Source of the DNA: Phanerochaete sordida
Taxonomy: Eukaryota > Basidiomycota > Agaricomycetes > Polyporales > Phanerochaetaceae
DNA length: 64,000 bases
Assembly (NCBI GenBank): GCA_019973155.2
Contig: BPQB01000086.1
Location: 1 to 64,000, forward strand
Direction: 5' to 3'
Made by a program: the position numbers and the translations under genes
Part shown: positions 1 to 10,293 of the stretch, in pieces
How the letters are laid out: the number at the start of each line of letters is the position of its first letter
Numbering within the stretch: position 1 is the stretch's first letter
The notes under the pieces: model-generated
Databases searched by the model: none
What the model was told of the DNA's origin: nothing
Seen by the model: only the letters and a program-made list of their open reading frames with translations

Positions 1-1539
1 GACGGCGCTTGACTTCAGCGACGACAGCGTTGTATTCGTTCTTGCTGAGGTTACCGCCAGGAGGCCGAGGATGGTCATGCTTGCCGATGTGCACCCAACG
101 AAGGAACGTTTGGCCGTCTCGTGTGATCTCGTAGCGGATAGAGTGCGCCTTGCATGGGATGTGGATCAGGTCCGCATGGAGACAGTGCATGTTCGTGCAG
201 AACATCGTGAGCTGCTCCTTCCGGGAAGCAGTCTGTGTAAAGGGGCGGATGAGCGTATTGCACTTGCGACACATGATGACCCCGCAGCAGACGGTCTTCT
301 TCGCGTTCTTGTAGCCCTTGTAATGTGTATGTCCGTTGTTGCGCCACACCCACTTGTTCCGACGCCACATGGGATCATGTACGCGGTGCTCAGGTGCGTC
401 TGGGACCTCCCACTCGACGTCGCCATCGGGGTAGTCGCGAGAGGCTAGATGAAAGCGTTGATGAGCATAGGCGACCCTCAGGGGAAGCTATTTGATCTTA
501 CATTTGTCTACAGCATCTTGGCTGCGGTTATCTGCGCCAAAATGAGCCTTCGAGGCTGCACTGGAGGAATCCGACCGCCCGGAAGAGTCCGAGGATCGAC
601 TATATCGCGTGCAAGACGACGACGACGAGCGGTCGCGCCTGTACCGTCTAGTAGCACGGTACGAGGTCGATCTGGATCGTCGTCTTGAGCGCATGGGGGA
701 CGCAGAGCGGTGGCGGTGGTGTGCATGAGATCGGCCCCGGTGATGTTGATGACGACTCGGATGCCGACAGTCACGGCAATCGCACGAGCTGGATCGTGAG
801 CGATGGTGCTTGCGCTTGGTATCTCGGTCTCGAGGGCGCCCTCTGCGCCCTCCTGCCACATCGCGAGAGTGGTAGCGGTGGGAACGACGTTTTCGTGACC
901 GAGATTCTCGTCTAGATCGAGACCTGCTTGCTGCATGAGCTGCATGACGGTAGCGAGCGCGAGAGCGGGAAAGATGGCGGTGGCGAGAGCGGGAACGCGA
1001 CTCGGAGGACGAGCATGGCGTCTCGGGGGTCCGCCGGCGGTCTAGATGATATCAGCACTTTCATGACGAGCGAAAGGCAGCTGCACGCACCGCTAGAACG
1101 GCCTCGACTCTGAGATACTTGGCGTCCTCTGGGCCTCACTTCCTCCTCTCCATCTTGACGGTGATTTGACTCAGTGGGAACATGGAAATGACCTGCTGAA
1201 AGGTACGCTTGTGAGAAGGACATTTGTCAAAAAGAAATAGCTATCAGACGCACCGCTGTGCGACTCCCTTCTGCGCTGAGAAAATTCGTCTTCTCGCACC
1301 TCTCCCTCTCTACCCTTCGCCCCGTGTCTCTGAGAGCCGTCTGGGGGATCTGGAGAGTCCAAGGAATAAGTGACTGGGGCGCACAGAGGCAGGGGGGTGT
1401 ATGCACCTTTTTTCGTCGAACGACGGTGATGACCGCGGCTCTTACGCTTTCGAGAGCTCTCGTGAGCGGCTGCAGGGTCTTTCGCCGGGCGGGCGACGTC
1501 AGCCAAGCCCAGGAGCTTCCCCAGGAAGCGTCGTATCAT
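1..1539 (-). CDS. GCM-type zinc finger protein with Arg/Ser-rich region (3' end off window)
   Basis: Four exons join in phase on the minus strand: 1539-1254, 1195-1091, 1041-502 and 444 to beyond position 1. The introns (1253-1196, 1090-1042, 501-445) are GT-AG, 49-58 nt, all phase 1. The third removes an in-frame TAG at 490-488 that otherwise splits the gene. Residues about 1-130 are basic and unfamiliar. Residues about 130-310 are very rich in Arg, Ser and His with many RS dipeptides. After the last intron comes a GCM/WRKY-like zinc-binding domain with paired cysteines (TVCCGVIMCRKC, then MFCTNMHC, then IPCKAH) and the closing HIGKHDHPRPP. In basidiomycetes this domain is known from transposon-linked proteins and from transcription factors, so DNA binding is the likely role. 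The start Met at 1539 is the first in the exon; a further upstream exon (donor near 1646) is possible. The RS-plus-GCM combination is odd and is supported only by frame continuity. Confidence 0.6.
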
Positions 1540-3757
1540 GTGCCAGGCACCTGAAACGTCGTCGTCGAGGAGAAGAAAAGCAGCAGATGACCTCGGAGCC
1601 GCCGATTAGCGGAAGCAAATGGGATATGTTTTGAGTACTAATCTTACCAGTTTTTGGCATGTTTGCACCGCGATTCGAGGAGGCGGCCAGGTTTTACCAC
1701 ATAAATGCCCATTATGGGTCGCATCGAGCCCAAAACTAAGTCAGCCAAGTGGCTGGCAGCGGTCAGGCCTTGCAGCCGTCGCTTGCCCGCCACGGTCAGC
1801 TATATGCGCGCTTTTCGAAGCAGAGAATTGTAGCGTGGCAAAGCAGCACTTGCTAGCGGTCGCTCGCAGCAAGTGACGGGCACTAACTTGATATAACTTT
1901 CGCTTGCAGGACCTAACGTTAGGTAACTTGTGCTTGCGGGAACTTACTGTTGGACGGTTACACACAGGCAGGTCCATGCAAAGCTTTCAGGCCACGTTTA
2001 TGGATGTACAAACAGTACCATCGTGTTATTGCTACGATATTGTCCCCTTATCTGCATGCCGGCAATGAGCGTGACTGTAGTGACCATCTGCAGCACTCAT
2101 GGACACGCACCTACAGCCATAACAGCGGCCAGAGCACGGCCTTCTCTGGCAGGAATAGGTCAGCCTCAGTCAATACCCGAGCGTCCGGAGACATTCAAGC
2201 CTAGCCGCGCATGTCGCTCGCGGTGGATGGTAGTGAACTCAAGGACGTAGGGCGGCGTAGACCGACGCGACAGCGACAGGCGCTTCGGTATCCCAATATG
2301 GAATGTGCGGTTGAAGCCGCCTCTGGCACTTGGCGGACGACGTCCAGGACATTACAGACCGACTTCTAGGTCACCTAAGCTATGTTGGTGTCGTTTTCAG
2401 GTAATTGAGCCACGTTAATATCGCGCAAATTAACTTACAAGTGTTGGGATTAGCGGGAAGTAACGGAACGTTACGGTAAGTAACGTACCGTTACTTTGGT
2501 ATACCAAAGTTACGGGAAGTTAGCCCTTCAAGTAACTTTGGATACCATCCTACCCTGTCATGTCTCGCTCGTCTGGCTCTGCATGCCTTCATCGAACGAC
2601 CTTCGCCGGTACAGTTCGGTTCTTGCGATGAATACTAGTATAGCTTGCACGGCGTCCCCCTTCCCCCAACATATCGCCCAGGAGGTGAGTATTCCCTCCG
2701 TCATTCATGCGACGACTTACGAAGTCGGTTGCCGGAACAACAGTGCCCTTGCATCGGGACTCGTAGGCTCACGCCCACTATTGGCGTCACTGTCGGCCTG
2801 CTGGCATCGCGCTCTTCTGGGCAGGAATTGGGCGTGCACTCGAAACTCCGTCACGACGTCCTAGAACGCGCAACGTCCGACCTTTCAGAACTTCCTATAA
2901 CGTGAGACTTCGTGCTCTCCGACAGGACGATAACGCGGCCTCCGGTATATCTTGAGAGGATATCTTTGAGCGCTCCGCTTTATTATGCGTTTTGACACCC
3001 GGCGCTGCTCCCGTGCTTCACATATGCTCAACACTATCACAAGCCGAGGATCACAGAGATGTGGCACGAAGAAGCACTGGATCTCCACCAGGTAGAGTAG
3101 CCCATCATCGTCTCAGGTGTCCATCGTTCAGCTCATTCGCGTTCATAGCCACAGTGGATCGCCTTCAAGCCGTCCTCAGCATTCTGCATCACCAGCTTAT
3201 GAGGCAAAGAGTGATCAAAGCATGACACAAGATGAACGATGCCCTATAGTATAAGCTTTAAAGTCTTCCAAGCCAGTGGGTCAATCTATATCACGGACGA
3301 GCAGTCGTATTGACTCATCCGGAAAGGAGATGTGGATGAGCGGCGCGGCAGGCACGCTCATCACCATACATCACAGCCAACCCTGGGCAATCTTCGCTCA
3401 CTAAACGTCAAATGTAGGTCAAGCGAAGCTTGTAACCTCGCCTTTGCTGCTGTTCCTGACGAACGCGACACCGCTTTCCCAGCCCTCTACGTACACCGAT
3501 GACGAACTGGCCGCTATCCGCCGTCCACTGCGCAGGATACCTTCAAGCCAGGCAAAAACCTCTCGCCCAGCCGGGCTCGACCTCGGGGCGGGTCAAGTGG
3601 GAACCCGCCCACCATCGCATGCCAGTGCACATCTCCGCGGGTGTGATCGCGTTCGACTCGCTCGAAGATATATAATAACCTGCGGCCTTTGCGCAGAGGA
3701 TATCGTTGGTCGTGTCCACTGCCTGATTGTCATCGTATTCCGAAGCCGACCGCCGCC
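1540..3757. other. Intergenic, no gene recognised
   Basis: No open frame here can be linked to a family or to a plausible intron-exon chain. The stretch is AT-richer than its surroundings and holds several TAAC/GTTA palindromes between about 1910 and 2530. The last 90 bases form the promoter region of M1, with a TATA-like box at 3668-3677. Confidence 0.5.
2487..2514. repeat. Near-perfect palindrome
   Basis: An 18 bp perfect palindrome (ACTTTGGTA and its complement, 2493-2510) extends to 28 bp with one mismatched pair. It lies in a cluster of TAACG/CGTTA words from about 2450 that could form cruciforms. No protein site is recognised. Confidence 0.5.
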
Positions 3758-5427
3758 ATGTCAGACGACATCACGGAGCTCGAACAGGCGTAAGCTCGCC
3801 TCTTCCTTCGTCTCCTACCCGTTCTGACAAAGCCGCTATGCAGCATGATGTACAACTACGTCTCTCTTGCAGCACTCTGTTAGCTTAAGAGCGCTCGTAC
3901 ACATGTTCATATGCTGATTCCTGTATCACAGGCCTTGTCTCTTACGAATACGTCGTCACCATCGATCAGGAAGTACGCTGCGTTTGGGTGCGTAAGCCGT
4001 CTGCAACCACCTTTCTCCTCGTCTCGACGCGCTGGGTCATGTTGCTCAACCAACTTGCCAATTGGATACCATACGTGCCAACCTGTGAGTACTCGGACCG
4101 TGTCTTCGTGCGCTAAGCTCATACTAGTTGAATCCAGCGGCCGCAAGCTGCAAAGCGATTGACGCGGCAATATCCACCTTATATTTCATCGCCATCCTGC
4201 AAGTAGCCCGTAAGTTCGCGCCACTCCAACGTAGCCAATCTGACTGAAACGCCCTTTGTACAGTCTTCTCGAGCGTTCGCATTTACGCGCTATGGCAGGA
4301 CACGCGCTTTGCGTGGGTCTACCTATCTTTCATCTTTGTTCTTAGCTGCGTCCCGATAGCGACAAACATTGTGAGTGCCAGGGCGATCCTTGCCGCTGGA
4401 TGGCATAACTGATTGTCGAACAGTTCATGTTGTCGCGCACGTCTGTGGTTTTTGAAGGCCCGCCGATCTCGCAGTGCATCCTCCCTGTCAACGTTTCGGA
4501 CCATCTCAGCTCTGCGTACGTACTCTTTCAGATACTTCCACGGGCGAGCTAACACCTTGTTTTGATCCATCTAGACGTGAGGCCGGTTTATCTCTGTATC
4601 TTGGCCGAGGAACTGAACCACGGTTTGCAGTCGAATACTTCACAAGAAGCTGCGCACTCGCGGCAGATGTGGCCGTCCTCATCCTGACCTGGGTCAAGAC
4701 ATTCCGACACTGGCGACAACTTCGCGAGCTGAACATTGGGACGTCCGTGGCCAGCTTGCTTCTCCGTGATGGTGCGCCACAGGTCCCTGCGACAGGGGTC
4801 GTCGCTGATTAGCTTTTAGGAACGCTGTATTTCCTGTGAGCTCAGGACGTCGAACGCAATCTTCTCCGTTTATCTGATTTAACTGTCTGCAGCGCACTCG
4901 CCGCGATCAACATAGCGCAGATGCTCTCGCTCGGCTCGAGCTCTTCCAGTGGTTCGGTAAGCACCTCGCTTGATGAGCGAGCCTATCTTGAACTCCTCTA
5001 TAGTGGAGCGACTCCGCAGTCGTATTCCTCCAGGCCCTGGTACGTCGTTCATGCTCCCTCTCAAATACACCCGTTTCTCTGACACCAAGTCTAGCCGTCG
5101 ATTCTTACCCAGCGCTTCATGCTCAATCTTCGCCGATTCAGCAGCCCTGAGCACGACACAGACGTAGGGGCACCGCGGCTCTCGCGGTTTTCCGTCAACT
5201 TCAGAGTGCCGACCGAGTTCTTGGGCGATATCGGCGAGCCGTTGGACGATGACCAGAGCAGGCGCGCCGACGTTCGCTCCGAGGCTAGCTGCATCCAAGG
5301 CGAGCAATCTAAAGCTGCACACGCTGGATCCGACGGTGGCGGTTGTTCCACATCGAAGACCGACGAGGCTGTGCCTGCCGAATTGGCGAACCCGCCTAGC
5401 GATACAAATGCCAATGAGTGCTGTTGA
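3758..5427 (+). CDS. DUF6533 seven-pass membrane protein M1
   Basis: Exons: 3758-3789, 3844-3878, 3932-4084, 4138-4209, 4264-4370, 4424-4515, 4575-4576, 4631-4771, 4820-4835, 4893-4956, 5004-5039, 5095-5427 (360 aa). Exon 3 has the DUF6533 signature (SYEYVVTIDQEVRCVW, then a TM with RWVMLLNQL). Further hydrophobic segments fall in exons 4-5, 5, 8, 10 and 11, giving about seven TM helices. The landmarks TRSC, LLLRDG, GTLYFL and TQRFMLNLRRF precede a hydrophilic C-terminal tail of about 110 residues that should be cytoplasmic. Exon 7 is only 2 nt (AC): joining 4515 directly to 4631 breaks the frame, and including it gives Ala-Leu. A TATA-like box at 3668-3677 lies about 85 bp upstream. This is the first gene of a seven-gene tandem array. 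The family's function is unknown; the topology is receptor-like but no ligand is known. Confidence 0.8.
4575..4576 (+). other. Two-nucleotide exon of M1 (representative of nine)
   Basis: Flanked by introns 4516-4574 (GTACGT...CTAG, branch GCTAAC) and 4577-4630 (GTGAGG...GCAG, branch ACTGAAC). Its equivalents are 9346-9347, 12433-12434, 14697-14698, 18924-18925, 21915-21916 and 24780-24781 on the plus strand, and 55555-55556 and 62120-62121 on the minus strand. Confidence 0.75.
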
Positions 5428-5864
5428 TGAGGTCGAGAAGACCACCCAAGAAGTCATCCTTGTACGTCTTTCGTCCGCATGCCCTTCTCATGCTCACACG
5501 ACCTTACTCTGGCGCAGGTATCCCTGTGCGGCAATGGCACGCTCGTGTGACAGGCCCATGTTTTGAATGAGCTCGAGCTACATGTCCGAAGCCAAGATGG
5601 CCCTCTCGAATGTCGTCGAGAGCGCACGTACAAGTCTGGTCTGTTGACTCTGCAATACACCGAATGCGATCTATGTCCCTTCGTCAGTCCACGACCTGAG
5701 GTTTGAGCCTGAGCAACTTACCTACCGAACAAAAAAAAAAAAGGCGCAGGCTCCGTGGCGCTCGAATCCGTCAGGTCTGCATGGATGTTGGTTTACGTCT
5801 TGCTCCCTGCCACCACAATCAGACGAGAGGCTTTGAAGCGAAGACTTCGATCCAGCGGCGCACC

Positions 5865-6515
5865 ATGACTTCGCCGAATGAGCGTACGGACGCCGTATTT
5901 CCCATAGCCAACGACTACATGCAGCGCATCGTGTGCCAGGCGAAGACATACGAGTTCCGGAGGTACGGCATCGCAGCCTCGGTCAAGCGTGTCTGGTTCG
6001 ATCTGAACGCGCCCTTCTCCCATATCGCGTACGTCTCCGAGATCGACCCTGCGCGCACGCGCAACCCCGGCGACGAGCCGCTGGACAGCATGGGCCTGGT
6101 AACCAAGGAGTTCAATGAACGACATCGAGACTAGGAAAAATCCGACTATGCGTACCGTGTACGCTCGGTCTACCGCCTGACCGAGCCGATTGCTCTTGCG
6201 GAGATGAAGGCGAAGTCCGGGTTTAAGGGTGCTCCGCGGAGCTTGATGTATACCCCCGACTCGTTGAGAAAGGCGTTGAATTGGAAGGAGCAGGGATCCG
6301 TGTGGTCTCTCGAGCAGCTGGACTCCGACCGGAACGCCACGCCTGCCACGGCAGGGAGGAAGCGGGAGATAGAGGAAGAGGCGGAGCCGACAGGTGTCAA
6401 GAAGCCGGTGAGTGCTGCATTACGCTTCGTCGGCTTGAGGCGATCTCAGCTAACATAGCATCGTCAGAGAATGGGCGATGAATCAGTAAACTGTGTGCAC
6501 AGAAGTGGAAAGTAG
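5865..6515 (+). pseudogene. ASCH/PUA-like domain gene with in-frame TAG
   Basis: Exon 5865-6407 and exon 6468-6515, with intron 6408-6467 (GTGAGT...CAG, branch GCTAAC), would give 196 residues. The product resembles basidiomycete ASCH/PUA-like RNA-binding proteins: FPIANDYMQRIV near the start, then TYEFRRYG, VKRVWFDLNAPFSHIAYV and DPARTRNPGDEPL. Codon 90 (6132-6134) is TAG where the family, as I recall it, has Trp. The same frame then continues intact for 100 codons (YAYRVRSVYRL, FKGAPRSLMYTP). One alternative is that TAG supplies the AG of a 36 nt, frame-keeping intron starting at GTAACC (6099-6134), which would delete 12 residues. The upstream ATG at 5703 lies in the same frame, but the A-rich leader is unlike coding sequence, so 5865 is preferred. 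The gene sits alone between array genes M1 and M2. Confidence 0.65.
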
Positions 6516-8464
6516 AGGGGACGCATTGGCCCTGCGAGTGTGTCGTGAGAGGATAAATAAGGGTATATCGTAGCAGGAATTGATTTATGCGCTCACAGGT
6601 TAATATTCATGTCCACAATGCGCTATTACGAGGCGAGCGCAGGGGTCAGCAGAGCCAGCGATGTTGAAATGACACGGCTTCTGCCCGGCAAAGCGGCGTC
6701 GAGGAGGTTCAGTCAAGACAGCGTTCCGCAGGAATCTTACTGGACAGCGAACAAAATGTGAGCACATCGTTACATGAAATCCCTAAAGAACGCACCTAGA
6801 GCCGTTGGCCTCCAGCATAGGCGATATCGGCCTTCCAGCAACACGCGAACTCGCTGCTCCCGCCCGCGTCGCCGCGCTTGCTCTCCGACGTCTTTCGCCA
6901 CGTCTGTTACTGGTGTAAGCATAACGCGTATCCCGAGAGCATTTCGGCAAGCTGGAAATCAAGAATCATGACAGACAGCGAGCAATAAGGAGGCCGAAGC
7001 TGCGGGCGAGGTGGAGGTCGGGAGCAAAGGGCAGTTGCGCGCTTCGAGGCCCACACTGCTTGACCCCGACCTCCATCTCGCGGTGCTTCAAATCTCAGTC
7101 TCTGCTTTCTGCTGGCCATACCTACTGCTCTTTGACGTGTACTCATGTACAGTCGTGCTCACACCCTTTCATCAGGGCGTTTTGTTAGCCTTCGGGTGTC
7201 ATAACTCCAAAGCTCGACGTCCACTTCAAGTGCGCCCGGCTCTGCGCCTAGGAGTCGCGTTTCTTCTGCTTCAGACAGAGCATATCATCGCGTGAAATGT
7301 TGGCTTCAGGTGCGTACGCTATTTTGTGCTGGTGAGAGATGCCTTCTCATCGCCCTTTGCAAAGAGTCGTCCCCGAGCCTTGCCTGGGTCAATCCACGGG
7401 AGATCCGCGGCGTCGTGTGCCCGGTCGCTGGCACATTTGAGCGGCCCCAAAACGCGCCCCTGTCGGGAAAGCGCTTCACTTTAAAACCTTGGGTCCTCTA
7501 GACCCATCGTCCGCAACTGCGCCCAAGCTCAGGCTTCCGACGAGCCAATGTCTCCCTTACTCCATAATTCTTGCCGCCAGCTTCAGGGACGTCGCGCCCA
7601 CGACCCTACGGTGACACGGCGGCGAGCAACCCGTCGGTCTCACGTATACTTGTCTGCATGACGCTACGCGGACGCTCAGGCTTTGATGAGGGGCGCGAGC
7701 GCGGTGGGAACCATCGGTGGCACTATTGTTGAGGTGGGGGCTGCCGTCCTCGTGCGGGGCGGGAATGCCAAACTCGTTTACTACATTGCTGTCCAACTCG
7801 CCTGATAAACTGAGACGAGCGTATCTTCCGGGGAGCCCGACAGCACCAAGGTTCTCATGCTCATGCAGCTACGCCTTGATTCCTGTCTCGCGGCGTCAAG
7901 GCGGCGTCCGCGAGAAGTACGCCGCGCTGCCATTGCACAGCTGCATCTCAGCTGTCCCCAGCTCTATCTTGAAACAATTTCAAGGTCATTCCAGGGCCTC
8001 TATGTTTTGCCCGCGAATTGCTTGCAGCCCCGACAGCCGTCACTCTGCCACCGCCTTGTGCCGACCTAGCGGATGCGCGGCGATCTACTTGCTGTACCTA
8101 GCAGCTGGAGATCTGCAGGCATGTTTGCTCGCCCCTGCTCGTTCATCGTGTTTCATGATGTCGCTCGACTGAAAATCGGATGGGTCCGAGACAGAAGATC
8201 CTCACAGGACGCGCCCGAGGGGTCCCCGAGCGGTACGTCGTGCCTGCCGTTTTCCGTTCCGCTACATACTCATTCCATACCGGTGATCCAGCATCATCGG
8301 GAGACGCAGAAGATAACAGCGATCAGATGAAGCGCAGGCTGCCATCGTGGACAGGCCTGCGTTCTCCTGCGACGGTCCGCGCCGAGGAAGATCCCTTCCC
8401 CGCTATATAGTGGCCGCACCTGCCGCGCTGCGCCGTCTTGACCTCCACCGTCGCAGCCGACACC
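6516..8464. other. Intergenic between ASCH pseudogene and M2
   Basis: No supportable gene. The segment 7010-7086 resembles 19809-19890 (see findings). The last 60 bp form the M2 promoter, with TATATA at 8404-8409. Confidence 0.4.
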
Positions 8465-10293
8465 ATGTCTCAGCCGGACGACAGCCTGGCGCAGGAGCTC
8501 TACGACATGTACGCGTCATTTTCTTTGAATGTGCTACTCTTTCGTCGCTGACGCTGACGCTTCGTATCCAGTCTCACGGGAAACTATGTCAACTGTGCGA
8601 TGATGTGTAAGCCTCACTGTTCTAGAATCGTCAAAAAGCTCCGCTCACGACCTGCCTCTAGGCCTGGTCGTGTACGAGTTTGTCATCACGTTCGACCAGG
8701 AAATCGCAGTCGGCTGGAGGAGGAAGTTCACTGCTACCTCGCTGCTGCTGCTGAGCACGCGGTGGCTCATGGTCCTAGGGCCAATCGTGACCTTCGTGCC
8801 CGTCGGCCCGACCGGGTGTAAGTTTCTCGATCCTACCTTCATGGCCCGTACTCACCTCGGCTCTCCTTCTAGACGTCGCTATCTCTATGCGTGATACGTC
8901 ATCAGAGAAGCTGAGCATGGCCCCGCAGATGCACGAAGATTTACGCGTTTATCGAGCTAACATTCATGGGAGCTGTTGCTGTCGTTTCGAGTAAGCACCA
9001 TTGTTGGTGATGCTCCAGGGACTCAACGACAGTTCTCCTACAGTATTCTCGGCCCTTCGAGTCTACGCGCTCTGGCAAGGATCACGAGCGCGGTGGCCTT
9101 TCGCTTTCACAGTCCTCCTGCTCGGGCTAGTCCCAGTGTGGACCAACATTGTGAGTGCACAACGCCCAGTCGCAGAGCCCAGGCCTGACGTCCTTTTAGT
9201 ACGGCTGGACACGGACCTCCGTTGAGTATGCTGAGCTGCCCATACTCTCCACCTGCGCCACATGGACCACAGTCCCGACTGGTCTCAACAATGCGTACGT
9301 GCTAATGCAATTACCTCTCCCGCTGCTCGCTCATTCCTTCCTTAGACGTACGTTCCGTGGTTACATCCCTCTGCCATTGTCTTACCGCTCGCGTCAATCC
9401 TAGTGCTCTATCTGACCAGAAGCTGCGCCATTGCTTCGGACGTGGTCGTCCTCGTGCTGACGTGGGCCAAGTCGCTGAATCAATTCCGCGAAATGCGCCA
9501 GCTCAAGCTCGGCTCGTCCGTCTCAGCTGTTCTGCTGCGAGATGGTGCGTTTCCTGCGAAGCTTTCACGTCGACGGCAGGGCTGACGCATCGTATAGGCA
9601 CGGTGTATTTCCTGTGAGTAAGCGTTAGCGAAGACCCTCGAGCGAGTCGCTCACTTTTGAGTTCGCAGAGCCCTGCTTGTGCTGAACATCCTGCAACTCG
9701 TAACGTACTCGACCGGTCTTGCAGGCGTAAGTCATCTTCCAATTCTGCACATCATGTGCTGACATCTCTTCGCCAGGGCGCCGCATACGCAATCGTGTTC
9801 CTGCAATCGTTGGTAAGCTCCGCGCGCTCCGTCGTGCAGCACACGGTCGCTGACTACGCTGCCCGCTCCGCAGCCTCCCCTGCTTGTGCAGCGCTTCATG
9901 CTGAACCTGCGCCAGCTTGGCCAGCCCGGCGGCGACGCGACGTCCGCTGCAGAGCACTTCTCGCGCTTCTCCGTCAACTTCCGCGTGCCGTCCGACTTCC
10001 TCGGAAACATCGGCGAGCCGCTCGACCACAGCAATTGGCGCTCGGAGCCCACGCTGCGCACGGACAGCGACGATACGCGCTGGGCGGACGGGTCGCAGCT
10101 CGGTTTCGACGAGTTGCCTGGCGAGCACAGCCCTGCGTCCGAGCGCTGGGAGGACCCGGGCGGGTCGAGCACCGGCAGTCCGACGATCAAGCCTGCCGAG
10201 CCATCTGTATCTGGGATACAGGTACGTCCCGGACCTTCTGTCGCTCACTGCGAGAGCTGATTCGACGCGTATGCACTGCAGGCGCAAGTTTGA
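8465..10293 (+). CDS. DUF6533 seven-pass membrane protein M2
   Basis: Exons: 8465-8508, 8572-8606, 8662-8817, 8873-8888, 8929-8990, 9044-9150, 9200-9294, 9346-9347, 9404-9544, 9598-9613, 9669-9726, 9777-9812, 9874-10221, 10282-10293 (375 aa). The DUF6533 signature is VVYEFVITFDQEIAVGWRR in exon 3. Landmarks are SALRVYALWQG, YLTRSCAIASD, AVLLRDGTVYFL and PPLLVQRFMLNLRQL. The tail holds FSRFSVNFRVPSDFLGNIGE, a block shared with M1, M6, M8 and M9. The 2 nt exon AC (9346-9347) restores the frame and gives Ala-Leu. The fourth exon is the weak point: the only arrangement found that keeps frame uses a GC donor at 8889 and a 40 nt intron, so a local frameshift cannot be excluded. TATATA lies about 56 bp upstream of the ATG. 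This is the best-preserved representative for family comparison. Confidence 0.75.

Noticed and set aside
508..945. Alternative minus-strand frame (MQLMQQAGLDLD...) over the RS-rich region
   Set aside because: It cannot be linked in phase to the flanking exons, whereas the RS frame joins on both sides through good introns.
4516..4630. A single long intron or a stwintron instead of two introns and a 2-nt exon
   Set aside because: Complete removal shifts the frame by two bases in eight of nine paralogs and loses the conserved Leu position; only M3 offers an in-frame single-intron alternative.
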